A stretch of DNA of 64,000 nt from Cherax quadricarinatus (Eukaryota > Arthropoda > Malacostraca > Decapoda > Parastacidae), in NCBI RefSeq assembly GCF_038502225.1, contig NC_091298.1, positions 30,562,833 to 30,626,832 of the forward strand, written 5' to 3'. Both the position numbers and the translations under genes were made by a program. Shown here one piece after another: positions 44,032-56,945 of this stretch. Below the pieces are notes generated by a model. It ran no database searches. It was not told where the DNA came from and was given only the letters and a program-made list of their open reading frames with translations. Position 1 is the first letter of the stretch. Each line of letters starts with the position of its first letter.

Positions 44032-44103
<72 letters not shown>
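44018..44103. repeat. (GT)n microsatellite
   Basis: 86 bp with one 'tat' interruption. A short (GA)n tract follows at 44262-44296. Confidence 0.96.
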
Positions 44104-44107
<4 letters not shown>

Positions 44108-44264
44108 CGTAACAAATGCTGGTGTGTTTACTGTGAGGCAGTGAAGGTGAGGCGGAGGCTGAGTTGCTGCAACCTGAATAATTAACACCTTACTGCTGGG
44201 GGGACACCAGGCCTCTCAGGAAGGCTGCCACCACGGTAGAGGGGGTGACTAAAGGTGATAGTAG

Positions 44265-44300
<36 letters not shown>

Positions 44301-44414
44301 GAGATGGAGGGAGGGAGAGAGGGAGGAAAAAGGGAGTAAGAATTGCCGTTCATTTAGGAAGCATAACTTCCATCGTTTAAGAAAAGTGAGGTTAGTGTGG
44401 CTCTGCATCGCTTG

Positions 44415-44556
44415 TGACCAGGATATACTAATCAAACCATACCACGAGTAGGATTTGAACGCGCGGTCAGAGAGTCTCTCTGACCGCGGGTTCAAACCCC
44501 ATCCGTGGTATGGTTTGTTTGCAATCGTGTCACTACGATTTCGTGAGTCAGGACAT
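44415..44556. mobile_element. tRNA-like SINE/foldback, second copy, near-perfect TSD
   Basis: The body 'aatcaaaccataccacgag...gatttcgtgagt' has inverted halves around 'cagagagtctctctg' and a B-box-like 'gcgggttcaaacccc'. It is flanked by caggatatact and caggacatact (one mismatch). The right end is the same as the 10197-10416 element, confirming both boundaries. Confidence 0.75.
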
Positions 44557-44649
44557 ACTCCTTGCTGACTGTTGTTGTGGGTGCGCTGGCACCCACATCA
44601 CAACCTAATTGATCTGACTTATCCGAATATTGACCTTGTTAGGCAATGG

Positions 44650-44765
44650 GACACCTGTACAATGGGACACCTGGCAACGTTTCTCTCTTCTGAAGATAGG
44701 GAACGTTGCCACAATCAAATGATGCAATAGTTGCACATGTGTCCCTTTACCTAACATGTTGGTAA
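44650..44765. repeat. Short foldback, GAAACGTTGCC family
   Basis: 'gggacacctggcaacgttt' and 'aacgttgccacaatc', then 'atagttgcacatgtgtccc': inverted ends around a reduced core. It is related to 41386-41600. Confidence 0.6.
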
Positions 44766-45479
44766 TTTCAAAAACACCTTTACGAATATTGAACTTCTTT
44801 TTGAGTCCCCTCGCTTGTTACATCCCGACCCAAACAGTGTGTACTTTTTTACCCCTTTGATGCCAATGACTATTTTGAGTGTGATCTTATTTCATCTAGT
44901 TCAGTATTCCTCCCTAGCTCTTACCCCTCCACACCGGCACCACTCTGATGACGCACCAGTCACATGATAAGTATTGAAAGAACAGACCCCAAATAGAGGT
45001 TGCTGTATCAACCTTCCATCACTGTTTGTACTGGATATCCCCCACGGGTTTAGAGAGTTAATGAACATAATCTATAAACTTGAATTGGTGCTACGTAATT
45101 ACTAAGTTTTTGTGTATTATGATTAATTTGCAGAGTTTGAACTCTGGCTACTGGCAATATAAAGACGCTGCAGAAGTAGTCTTAACAAAGCTTTCCTTAA
45201 CGTAACATTTTCGAAAAGATTTAAAGAATCTTGTTCTAAGAAAACTGTGTTCATGTGCACTCTCCTGATGACTCAGAATATCTGGAGAGTCATGAGTAAG
45301 TCTCCTGTGGTTCTTCGTTTATCAAGTATCGTGGTATCTGCAACAGAAACAGTAATATTCGATTTTATAATTATGCTTTTTATATAATACTCAGATTTAA
45401 ACATTAATTTGCAGTTGTCGGAGTCCACTATTAAACCACTTCTCCAGGTCATTAAAATTCCTGCCCATTCTCAAACCGA
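44766..45479. other. No recognisable feature
   Basis: AT-rich, unique-looking, without supported open frames. Confidence 0.5.
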
Positions 45480-46440
45480 AGAAATCCTTACATCACTGTT
45501 ATTAGACTGTCTTTAACTTCCAACTGTACACTCGTGTACCTGTTTTCCGCTTTGTAAGTCCTTATGATGTCTTTCCTGGTCCTTTCTTTTTCTGATATCA
45601 TTAGGTTTAGCTGCTTTACTGTCTGCTCATAGTTTATACCTCTCATTTTGGGGACTAGTCTCGTTGCAAACCTCTGCATTTTTTCCAGTTTCTTAAAATG
45701 ATTGGTCAGTTTTGTGTTACATACTGGTGTTTGTTGTCCAAGATAATATCATCATGAATTACTAATTGTTGGTAGTTATTGAAGCTAATATTATATTTAT
45801 TAATCAAGAATATGCTGCAGGGGTTATTCAGTTGATGTGCGATGTCCTAAGTACTGTACCCACAAAGAGGTCCGTCTTGAGTGCTGCATAAACCGTCCAG
45901 CAATACTCTTGAGATTCCTGAAGGTTTCTCTTTGATTTACTGAACGAGCATTAACTGTAGAGTTCATTAGGTTGATGCGAGCCTTTGGTGATATGTAAGG
46001 GCGTTATGCACGCTCCTAGGCCTTTCTGTTTCTACGAGGTCTGCAGCATCTGCCCTTCGAGTCTGTATTCTCTGTTCGGTATTCTGGGGTTGAATTCAAA
46101 CAACCACTTATCGAACCTATCCTACAATTTGCCCAGATCCATTTGCATTCATTTCTTGTACTCATCTGTTTTTATTTTCTTCATTAGTTTTTACTTCGTC
46201 AGCAAATACGGATACACCTGACTCAGTCCCATATGGAATGCTATTCATGTAAACGAGAAACAGTACTGGTCCTATTTCCGATTCTTGCAGAACGTCACCT
46301 GTTACTTTTTTCCATTCTGACAGCTATTCTTTGACAATTACTCTTTGCTTTCTTTCCCTAAGGTAATCTTTTATCCATCGGATAAAAAATTATCTTAAGT
46401 TTTTTGCCCCAGTCTCTTCTGAATGCCTTCTTGCAAATCT
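45480..46440 (-). pseudogene. Ancient LINE-C-like copy
   Basis: The minus frame 45488-45679 reads 'MQRFATRLVPKMRGINYEQTVKQLNLMISEKERTRKDIIRTYKAE'. Upstream on the same strand 46020-46130 gives 'FEFNPRIPNREYRLEGQMLQTS' and 46230-46430 gives fragments around the RT palm. Stops are numerous, so it is older than the 37.6-54.6-kb copies. Confidence 0.7.
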
Positions 46441-46642
46441 AAAAAAATGCAACCCACCCAACTCTCTCTCCTGTATTCAAACTTTTCTTCCGGTTCTCAT
46501 TCCCACTACACTGTGTTCAGAAACTCCCTCATCCTTTCAAATTTCCTTCTAAATTCTGGATTCCTTTGCCCTCCACCTGCCGTTCTTCCCTCTATATTTG
46601 CTTCCACAAGCTGCTTGGTGATCAGTTCTGAGTCCAGGGAAG

Positions 46643-46851
<209 letters not shown>

Positions 46852-47236
46852 GTCGTGCCGAATAAGTAGAACTTGCGATCTTGGCTTAAATAGCAACGCT
46901 TATCTTGCCATATAGGTAAAGCGAAAAGTTGTTTATGGAATAATTGCGCCAAAATCATTCTGAACCTAACAAAAAAAATATATTTCACTGTGTTTGTTTA
47001 GTATTAAATTATTGTAAACAAATCTAAAATATATTTAGTTGGGTTATGCTAAAATAAATTGTTCTTGTTATAATAAGGTTAGGTAAGTTTTCTAAGATTC
47101 TTTTGGTACAAAATTAAAAATTTTTACATTAACATAAATGAAAAAAATATGTCTTTAAATGTATAAGAGAAAATTTCAGAAAGGACTTAATTTTAAATGA
47201 GTTCTTGCTAATTGACCAGTTTTACATATTCGGCAC

Positions 47237-47239
<3 letters not shown>
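46852..47239 (+). mobile_element. TA-MITE copy 4, 388 bp
   Basis: Both ends perfect (GTCGTGCCGAATA and TATTCGGCACGAC), the same length as copy 1 and collinear throughout, between TA arrays. No RTE end is adjacent here. Confidence 0.87.

Positions 47240-47317
<78 letters not shown>
47240..47317. repeat. (TA)n microsatellite
   Basis: Right border of TA-MITE copy 4. Confidence 0.97.
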
Positions 47318-47320
<3 letters not shown>

Positions 47321-47758
47321 AAGCCCTTTCATGCTGTCATTCCGTTATGTGGGTCTCAGTTCTCCCAGTCTCTTTCTTTATGGTTGAAATCATCCAATAT
47401 AAGTAGCTTTGTTTTAGCTCTATACACACTTCTATTTGCTTCTACTAAGGTAACAACCATTGATTTGTAGTTGTCTTCATATTTCCGACTCGGTCTCGTA
47501 CTGTAAGTGTGCAGAATGAATATCACAGCAACCACTGCTCTGGGTTCCAGTCTTAATTGCAACCACTACGTAGTCGGTGTCTGTCACACTCCTCTCTTCA
47601 AAAATTTATTGAGCTTTATCTAGCTGTGCTAGTCCTTTGCCTCTCCTGTGTCCTTTATTAAGACTTTGTTATGACCTGGCATAGGGACTATGGCATCTAA
47701 AATAATGTCAGTTAATTTTGTCTCTGTGATAGCTACATTTTCTGGGGACACTTGCGCG
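47318..47758 (-). pseudogene. CR1-like APE endonuclease fragment
   Basis: Minus strand: 'VAITETKLTD' (catalytic Glu of APE), then 'RPSRKYEDNYKSMVVTLVEANRSVYRAKTKLLILDDFNHKERDWEN'. The family motif is GDFNH; here the first residue is Asp. It is the only endonuclease-domain piece of a CR1-like line in the window apart from RTE. It joins the next fragment at a short GCGCGC/TGCACGC run. Confidence 0.8.
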
Positions 47759-47759
47759 C

Positions 47760-48182
47760 GCTTGCACGCTACACGGTTTGAGAGCGAGAACGTTATCGTA
47801 CTTCTTCTTAAAGCTATGTATGGATACTGCCTTTACCACTCCACTGCCCAGGTCGTTCCACTTCATGACACCTATTAAACTGAAGAAATATTTCCTAACA
47901 TCCATGTGACCCATCAGTGTTTTTCAGCTTCCGCCAGTGTCCTGATGTTCCTGCTTTACATCTCTCAAACATTCAACCCCTGTCCACACTGTCAGTTCTC
48001 TCAGTATTTTGAATGCTTTTATCATATAAACCTGAGTCATTCTTTCCTTTAGCTATATCAGGTTTAGTTTCCTTAACTTCTCCTCAAAGAGCATACCGCG
48101 TAGCTCCAGCTTAGTCTCTTTTTAAGGCTCTCCACTTTCTCCAATTTCTTCACATTCTTGACCAGGTGTAGGGTCTGTACTG
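47760..48182 (-). pseudogene. LINE-C-like 3' coding fragment, minus
   Basis: Minus strand gives 'VKNVKKLEKVESL', 'LRGMLFEEKLRKLNLI', 'MGHMDVRKYFFSLIGVMKWNDLGSGVVKAVSIHSFKKKYDN'. Its 5' end abuts the (GT)n array at 48183. Confidence 0.78.

Positions 48183-49466
<1,284 letters not shown>

Positions 49467-49500
<34 letters not shown>
49467..49500. repeat. (GT)n microsatellite
   Basis: Upstream border of LINE-C copy 5 (minus orientation). Confidence 0.9.
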
Positions 49501-49509
<9 letters not shown>

Positions 49510-49757
49510 AACCTGTAGTGAGGGGTGACGTGTGTGTTTGTGTGTAGGAAGCGCGACAGCTCAGTATGCTGGGCGTGTCTGGATAGTAATTGAATAACCC
49601 CCACCCCACCATTCTGCCTCTCCCATCTCACCTTCCCTCCCCTCTCCCCTCACACACATCTCTCCCTCCACCTCTGTGAACACGGTTCCACAGCACCATC
49701 CCTTCACATATCTGTACGGAGGGGAAGCATAAGCACACGCGCTCGCGCGCGCGCACG
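49501..49757. other. No recognisable feature
   Basis: Short G/C-rich segment with CT-rich middle and 'gctcgcgcgcgcgcacgc' alternating purine-pyrimidine DNA at its right end leading into (CA)n. Confidence 0.5.
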
Positions 49758-49851
<94 letters not shown>

Positions 49852-49860
49852 CACACACAT
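49758..49860. repeat. (CA)n microsatellite
   Basis: About 100 bp. Upstream border of LINE-C copy 6. Confidence 0.96.
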
Positions 49861-51060
49861 ACAGAAGTAAGACACGAGAGAGAGAGGAGTGGGTTGATTG
49901 CATTTTCTTGGACTGCAAGAAGGCCTTTGACACAGTTCCTCACAAGAGATTAGCGCAGAAGCTAGAGGATCAGCTAGAGGAAGGGCACTGCAATGGATCA
50001 GAGAATGCCTGACAGGGAGGCAACAACGAGTCATGGTACGTGATGAGGTATCACATTGGGCACGTGTGACGAGCGGGGTCCCACAGGGGTCGGTCCTAGG
50101 ACCAGTGCTATTTTTGGTATATGTGAATGACATGATGGAAGGGTTAGACTCAGAAGTGTCCCTGTTAGCAGATGATGTGGAGTTAATGAGGAGAATTAAA
50201 TCAGATGAGGATCAGGCAGGACTTCAAAGACACCTGGACAGACTGGACACCTGGTCCAGCAACTGGCTTCTTGAATTTAACCCTGCCAAGTGCAAAGTCA
50301 TGAAGATCGGGGAAGGGTACAGAAGACCGCAGACGGAGTATAGGCTAGGTGGCCAAAGACTGCAAACCTCGCTCAAGGAGAAAGATCTTGGGGTAAGTAT
50401 AACACCGAGCACGTCTCCGGAAGCACACATCAACCAGATAACTGCTGCAGCATATGGGCGCCTGGCAAACCTCAGAATGGCGTTCCGATACCTTAGTAAG
50501 GAATCGTTCAAGACACTGTACACTGTGTACGTCAGGCCCATACTGGAGTATGCAGCACCAGTTTGGAACCCACACTTGATCAAACACGTCAAAAAATTAG
50601 AGAAAGTGCAAAGGTTTGCGTCAACGTTAGTTCCAGAGCTAAGGGGAATGTCCTATGAAGAAAGGTTAAGGGAAATCGGCCTGACGACACTGGAGGACAG
50701 GAGGGTAAGGGAGACATGATAACAACATACAAAATACTGCGTGGAATAGACAAGTGGACAGAGACAAGATGTTCCAGAGAGGGGACATAGAAACAAGGGG
50801 TCACAATTGGAAGTTGAAGTCCCAAATGAGTCAAAGGGATGTTAGGAAGTATTTTTTCAGTCATAGAGTAGTAAGGAAGTGGAAAAGCCTAGCAAGTGAG
50901 GTAGTGGAGGCAGGAACCATATATAGCTTTAAGGTGAGGTACGATAAAGCTCATGTAGCAAGGAGAGAGGGGACCTAGTAGCACTCGGTGAAGAGGCGGG
51001 GCCAGGAGCTGAGGCTCGGCCCCTGCAACCACAATTAGGTGAGTACACACACAAACACAC
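49861..51060 (+). mobile_element. LINE-C copy 6
   Basis: Begins within the RT catalytic block ('[25 protein letters not shown]') right after (CA)n and ends 'accacaattaggtgagtacacacac'. RT frames are broken near 49970 and 50719. Confidence 0.87.
50033..50719 (+). pseudogene. LINE-C RT palm to C-terminus, copy 6
   Basis: 228 codons: '[39 protein letters not shown]' (FADD is LADD), 'LLEFNPAKCKVMKIGEGYRRPQTEYRLGGQRLQTSLKEKDLGVSITPSTSPEAHINQITAAAYGRLANLRMAFRYLSKESFKTLYTVYVRPILEYAAPVWNPHL'. A one-base change near 50710 shifts the frame, and the remaining C-terminus continues in another frame at 50754-50978. Confidence 0.9.
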
Positions 51061-51178
51061 ACAGTATGGTCTAGGTGGCCAGAGACTGCAAACCTCACTC
51101 AAAGAAAAAGATCTTAGGGTGAGTATAATAACGAGCACATCTGAGGCGCACATCAACCACATAACTGCTGCAGTATAT
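51061..51178 (+). mobile_element. LINE-C copy 7, short internal piece
   Basis: 'tatggtctaggtggccagagactgcaaacctcactcaa' starts directly after the (CA) tail of copy 6. It stops at 'ataactgctgcagtata' without its own 3' end. Confidence 0.75.
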
Positions 51179-51389
51179 ATGTTACAGCAAAACTGAAAAA
51201 AAATTATGCTTCTTAAATGAGATTAGTTAATTCTTATGTATTTTCATATCCTGAATCCAAATATCACCTTGGAAAATGTTTATTGGCTATAAGTTTAAAG
51301 ATACGAGAATGTAACATTTTATTATTTTATTATAACTACAGTATGTGTTAGTATGTTCTGAACTCTAATTCGTACCTAATCCCTGGATT
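51179..51389. other. No recognisable feature
   Basis: AT-rich spacer. Confidence 0.5.
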
Positions 51390-52290
51390 TTTGCTTGACG
51401 CTTATAGTGGCCTGAAGAATCATCTCTTGCTAATGTCCATCAATACTCTGCAAGCATTCTTATGCCCCATTTGACTTGGTACTATTTTTCCTTGGTTGAA
51501 ATATCTTGGTGAAAGCTTTCACCATGTTCATCACTAACTGCCCCACAGGTCGCTGGAAAAAAGTGTAAATGTGAGTCCAAAAAGTGAATTTTAAGTGACA
51601 TGTTACATCCCATGTTCTTGTAAGCCTTGATGACGGTCACGAAATTTTGAGATCGGCTGCTAAGAGATTCCACTGTTGAAGACGAGAGCCTAGCAGCTCG
51701 GCCTTATTTTTGGGTAGTTGCAGATTCTTAATAAGGTCATGGAGTTCCTCTTTTGTTATGAGATGTGGCCTAGAGGAGTGTGCTTCATCAAAGTTTCGGT
51801 CAGTCTGTAATCCTTCTCTTCTTCCTCCTCACCACTTTCTTCGTCTGACTCGAAGGATACCGAAGTTGGTGCATTAGGAACAGGTAGACCTTCTCCATGT
51901 GGAACTGCGCGAATAGCTGATGGAATGTTTGGGTATTCAATGGACCCCTTTTTTTTTCTTTGACAAACCCTTTTGTACTGGAGGTACCATGCAGAAATAA
52001 TTGTTGGTATGGTCTGTTGGCTGCCGCCATGTCATTGGCACAGCAAAAGGCATTCCTTTCCTCTTCCTGTTCAACCATTGGCGAAGGTTAGTAGCACAAT
52101 AATTGCAGCATATGTGTGGAGCCCAGTTCTTATCCTGGTCACCAGTCTTGCTTCCAAAATATAGGTGATATGCCTTTCTAACCATAGGAGTTATACAGTG
52201 CTTCTGTGATGCAAAGGTCACCTCACCACAAATGTAGCAGAAGTTGTCTGCACTATTCACACAAGTACGAGGCATCTGAAAGAAGAAAAC
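51390..52290 (-). pseudogene. Relic of a multicopy Cys-rich arthropod protein (MPRTC... family)
   Basis: Minus strand from 52275: 'MPRTCVNSADNFCYICGEVTFASQKHCITPMVRKAYHLYFGSKTGDQDKNWAPHICCNYCATNLRQWL', with paired Cys residues (CYICG...CCNYC) suggesting a zinc-binding domain. A frameshift near 51960 follows. Then 51780-51680 reads 'RPHLITKEELHDLIKNLQLPKNKAELLGSRLQQWNLL'. After an internal deletion near 51650, 'KNMGCNMSLKIHFLDSHLHFFP', 'AVSDEHGESFHQDIS' follows, ending near 51400. I recall this family as repeated, uncharacterised proteins in arthropods and cnidarians; its function is unknown to me. The middle third is missing, so this copy is dead. Confidence 0.7.
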
Positions 52291-52300
52291 AATTAGAAGA
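52276..52300 (-). promoter_or_regulatory. Candidate 3' splice acceptor before the MPRTC start
   Basis: On the minus strand the bases before ATG are tctaattgttttcttctttcag, a polypyrimidine tract ending in AG exactly at the start codon. If real, it implies an intron in the 5' leader and a DNA-level (not retroposed) origin of this copy. Confidence 0.5.
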
Positions 52301-52439
52301 TAAACAGAAAATTTATTCATCGATTTATCATTATAATACAGAGCATGACAGCTAAGCAGAAGTATTTATATCATTCAGTAGGAAAATAAAATTAATATAT
52401 GCCTCACAAGCATATCAATAGATTGCTCAGTGAATATTT

Positions 52440-52845
52440 ATTTTTTTATTTTTATTTTTATTAGCACACTGGCCGATTCCCACCAAGGCAGGGTGGCCCG
52501 ATAAAGAAAAACTTTCATTATCATTCATTCCATCACTGTCTTGCCAGAAGGGTGCTTTACACTACAGTTTTTAAACTGCAACATTAACACCCCTCCTTCA
52601 GAGTGCAGGCACTGTACTTCCCATCTCCAGGACTCAAGTCCGGCCTGCCGGTTTCCCAGAATCCCTTCATAAATGTTACTTTGCTCACACTCCAACAGCA
52701 CGTCAAGTATTAAAAACCATTTGTCTCCATTCACTCCTATCAAACACGCTCACGCATGCGCCCTGGAAGTCCAAGCCCCTCGCACACAAAACCTCCTTTA
52801 CCCCCTCCCTCCAACCTTTCCTAGGCCGACCCCTACCCCTAGTGT
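52440..52845 (-). mobile_element. RTE 3' end, recent truncated copy
   Basis: Plus-strand match to 17041-17416: 3' UTR plus the last codons of the protein. I see only scattered differences over about 370 bp. The 3' tail is (TTTTTA)n on the plus strand (52440-52462). It breaks off at 'cgacccctacccct'. Confidence 0.92.
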
Positions 52846-52965
52846 TTGACTAAGAAAATCACCTACATTTCACCTCAAAATATAAACTTGTACATCACAA
52901 CCACCTTCTATGACTGCTGGAACAATAATGAAGGTCAGTGAGACTGTGAGTGTGGTAAGAAACAC

Positions 52966-53260
52966 TGCAGGATGTTCCAGAGATGGGACACAGAAACAAG
53001 GGATCACAATTGAATGTTGAAGAATCACATGAGTCAAAGAGATGTTAGGATGCATTTCTTTAGTCATAGAATTGTCAGGAAGTGGAATAGTCTGTCAAGT
53101 GACGTAATGGAGGCAGGAACCATACATAGTTTTAAGACGAGGTTTGATAAAGCTCATGGAGCAGGAAAAGAGAGGACCTAGTAGCGATCAGTGAAGAGGC
53201 GGGGCCGGGAGCTATGATTCAACCCCTGCAACCACAAATAGGTGAGTACACACACACACA
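52966..53260 (+). mobile_element. LINE-C copy 8, 3' end
   Basis: Begins 'aggatgttccagag.tgggacacagaaacaagg', runs through 'ttcttta gtcatag.attgtcaggaagtggaatag'-type coding with frameshifts, and ends 'gcaaccacaaataggtgagtacacacac'. Confidence 0.85.
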
Positions 53261-53282
53261 CAGTTTCCTAATTAGCTTCGCA

Positions 53283-53800
53283 TCATGTGTCATCAGGAAC
53301 GTTTAACTAGCACTAGGACCTGATCCTGATCCCAAGGATCAGCATCGGGTCCTGTGCTGTTTCTGGTGGTAGTACAACACATGATGTGAAGCTAATTAGG
53401 ACACTTAAAACAAGACAGAACAAGACATAGGCTACAGGTGGGCAATTCATAAGCTGCAAGATTTGTCTGATGAATGTTTACGGGACATCAACTGTATCAA
53501 ACACATGGTTTCAAAAACCTAGGGAGAGGAGAGAAAACTAGAAATGAAGTACAGCCTCGTGGAACATAAGCGGCAAACCTTTCTCAAGGAGGACCTCGGA
53601 ATGAGCATACCACCGAGCATATCACTTTTGGTACATATTACCGGAATAACCTCTGCACTTCCAGCAAATATAAGACTGATTTTCATTAATTTGATAGTCA
53701 CCACAAAAGTCCATGTCAAGTCTGTCTTGGATTATGCAGCAAATGTTTGAAACCCAAACCTGATCAAGCAAGTAGTGAGGTTTGCAGTGAGAATAGTGTT
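53283..53800 (+). pseudogene. LINE-C-like copy 9, strongly decayed
   Basis: 53330-53440 resembles the 'GSVLGPVLF...DDVKLIRTLKT' palm. 53544-53760 reads 'YSLVEHKRQTFLKEDLGMSIPPSISLLVHITGITSA', 'VKSVLDYAANV'. It starts right after a short (CA)n at 53249-53262. Confidence 0.7.
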
Positions 53801-54429
53801 GCATACAGCAGTATGCAACAATGTTGCCAGACTAACGTACGTATTTTTTTCCACGCTCATGCAGTACTGAATTATCCCTAAAAATTTGAGTATTACATTT
53901 ACCTTAGTTAATACGGGTGTATTTGGACATATTTTATATTTTGTTAATGAACTGAATGTGAATTCTATTCAGTATTTTTTTAGATTACAAAGTATTTAGT
54001 ATGGAAATAATTAAAAATGAAGAGATGTATATATTTGTCTAATTGGTGGTGGCGTTGCCGGAGTACACGTCATCACCGCTGTGCCAAGTGACTGGCGTTT
54101 GCTCGTGAGTAACGTGAATGAGGAGTAACAAGTCAGTTGGCGACATTCACTGTGGCTTGCGTCGAGTACGTTACAATTTAGTCAGCGTTCATCACACACC
54201 CATTGGCAGGCCTTCTCGACCAGTCAACTAGCAATTCAGAATGGAGCAGATATTTAGGGGCTACACTGCTCTATTAACTGTCAGCTTCAGTCAACTAATA
54301 GCGTGAGAGCTGGCCGGCCAGGAGAGTTTATATTATGTTCTACTACCTGGCTGGGTCAGGCACTCACACTAGCTGGTCGTATACACTCATCTATCAGCAA
54401 ATGTGCGTCTGGTATCTAAGAATAGTTTT
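53801..54429. other. No recognisable feature
   Basis: Includes a small hairpin (gttgcatac, 4-nt loop, gtatgcaac at about 53801-53822). The rest is unassigned. Confidence 0.5.
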
Positions 54430-54640
54430 TCGAGTTAGGCGTCATTCACGACATTGTATACCGTGTACGTCAGGCCCTTTTTGGAATATACAGCACCGGT
54501 ACAGAACCCACACCTGGCAAAGCTTATGAAGGAATTGGTAAAAGTACAGGGGTTTGCAACAGGGCTAATCCAGGAGGTAAAGGGTATGTCCTATGAGGAG
54601 AAGTTGAGAGAACTCAACCTGATGATACTGTTGTTAAATT
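54430..54640 (+). pseudogene. LINE-C-like copy 10 fragment
   Basis: 'LYTVYVRPFLEYTAPVQNPHLAKLMKELVKVQGFATGLIQEVKGMSYEEKLRELNLMIL'. It is interrupted at 54640 by the next repeat. Confidence 0.8.
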
Positions 54641-54860
54641 AGACACATGTGCAACTCTTGGGTATCTTTATTGAGGAAACGTTTCGCCACACAGTGGCTT
54701 CATCAGTTCATACAATGGATAAACTTGAAGAACAGGAGGAGAATGAGGTAATCAGTCCCTCAACCTTGAGTCGATGTGGTCAGTCCATCAATCTTGAATA
54801 GAATACGGCATATGTGCGGAGAAGCAGCTTATAAACCGGCTCTCGGAGATAATACCTAAC
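54641..54860 (-). repeat. PLE-like terminal repeat with intact hammerhead-like core
   Basis: Minus strand of 54674-54706: CTGATGA, AGCCACTGTGTGGC (5-bp stem, TGT loop), GAAAC, GTTTCC. All conserved core positions of box 1 and box 2 are present. Flanks 'tatgaa' and 'tcaata' could form a partial stem I with an internal loop. Confidence 0.68.
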
Positions 54861-55522
54861 GAAGCTCGGTATAAAGCTTGGTAAATCAATGGCTGAACGA
54901 GATATAATAGAAGCAAAGCTTCATAAAGAAGTAATACTGATTGCAATATGAATATAAGTCCAGGATTGTAAAAAGTAGATTTATTTATAATACATAAAAT
55001 TTAGGAGGATTATAAGTTATGTTGACAATTTTTCATTTAACTGATATGTCAATCTTACAATTTACCTGCGATGAGACCTGAATAAAAATGTCAGAACAAT
55101 GAAAATGTTCTCACGAAATCGCTGTAATACGATTGTAAATGTCACGGGTGGGGCGTGAACGCATGGTTGTGAATCCACGGGTTCAAAGTCCACCTGTTTA
55201 GAGATTTTAATGGAAATGTATGAGCCAGGCTGAGAGAGGTAACTAGCAGCTCACTGGCTGTACCTGTGAGTTCTCATCTCTGCTGTATGAGTCTTTGGTT
55301 GCTTTATTACTTCTGTTAATTACTGATTATGTGAGAAGTCATGAAAGTGTTGGAAAAAATACTGCTTTTCATTGTGGATTTATTGCAGTAAGTTTTTTTT
55401 ATGAATCTTCATAAGTTTTTGTAAGAGTAATTGGAACAGTGTTTCCAGAATTGAATAGCACGTGAAAAGGCCTTCATAGTACGCGCTCTTCAATATGGAT
55501 GTACCTTTTCAATTGCATTTGC

Positions 55523-55523
<1 letters not shown>
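54861..55523. other. No recognisable feature
   Basis: AT-rich. A B-box-like 'acgggttcaaagtccacc' at about 55188-55205 is isolated and not called as a tRNA. Confidence 0.5.

Positions 55524-55572
<49 letters not shown>
55524..55572. repeat. Poly(A) run, 49 bp
   Basis: Uninterrupted A run. It could be a retroposed tail, but I cannot identify the upstream source. Confidence 0.95.
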
Positions 55573-55573
<1 letters not shown>

Positions 55574-55607
55574 GAACCGCATAGAAATGATTTAAAAGTG
55601 AAAATAT

Positions 55608-56097
<490 letters not shown>

Positions 56098-56600
56098 TTA
56101 AATCCTAGCATCTAGAGGTTTACCAGTTTGTCCCACACAGGATAAGTTGCAGCCATCGCAACTAAATTTGTAGACATAATTAACACACTGTTGAGGAGTA
56201 TTCTTTATCAGAATGCTTCTAATAGTCCGTAAATTCTTAAAAACATACTTGTATATTAAATATTTTATGGGTATTCGGCAGGACAGATAAATCCTCATTG
56301 TATGGAAGAACTAGCACATTCTTGATCTGAGGTGTTATCATAGGATCAGTTCTATGATACGTTTTCCTAATTGCCAGAAATGCAGATTCCACAAACTCCT
56401 TAGGGTACCTCAGTTTCATGGCAGTGTCAAATATTTTACTAATTTCTTCATCTAGGAACTACGGGCTGCACACTCGGTAAGCTCTCAGATACATAGTAAG
56501 AAAATCATTCCTTCTAACTCTTGTCTTATGGTTGGAATAGTAGTGAATGTATGAGCAAACATTGGTGGCCTTTATATCGTAGTCTGACCGATTTTTTGAT
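56098..56600 (-). pseudogene. Second Penelope-like element: RT thumb and GIY-YIG start
   Basis: Minus strand: 56590-56420 gives 'SDYDIKATNVCSYIHYYSNHKTRVRRNDFLTMYLRAYRVCSP.FLDEEISKIFDTAMKLRYPKEFVESAFLAIRKTYHR'. 56298-56098 gives 'RSILIKNTPQQCVNYVYKFSCDGCNLSCVGQTGKPLDARI', a GIY-YIG start where the usual YVG reads CVG. It is a different lineage from the 31-kb PLE. Stops and frameshifts are present and the RT core is absent. Confidence 0.82.
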
Positions 56601-56908
56601 GATTGCCATGTCACGTTTGTTAGGCTACTATTACAATATCAGTGTTTCTGGGTTGGCTGTTTTTCTGATGCTGTAATATTCAGTCTTTCAGGCTATGTGG
56701 TATTAGAATGCTTTGGGGCACCTCCTGCCCCCTGTATCCTGCCTCCCACCTCTCTGTCTCACTCTATATATTTGTTTGGACCTCCTCCTCTTTTATGCAA
56801 CACTGCAAGCTCCTAATGATGTGTTGATTGTAACATGAAAGATCTAGAGCTATCACTTAGCTTTCCCTTGGATGATTTGCATCCTGTATCAATTGTTCGC
56901 TCTTTTTG

Positions 56909-56942
<34 letters not shown>
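56601..56942. other. Inverted flank repeat (56800-56870) and short (TA)n (56917-56942)
   Basis: 56601-56799 is unassigned. 56800-56870 is the inverse of 55880-55945. The TA tract abuts the RTE-derivative 5' end. Confidence 0.6.
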
Positions 56943-56945
<3 letters not shown>

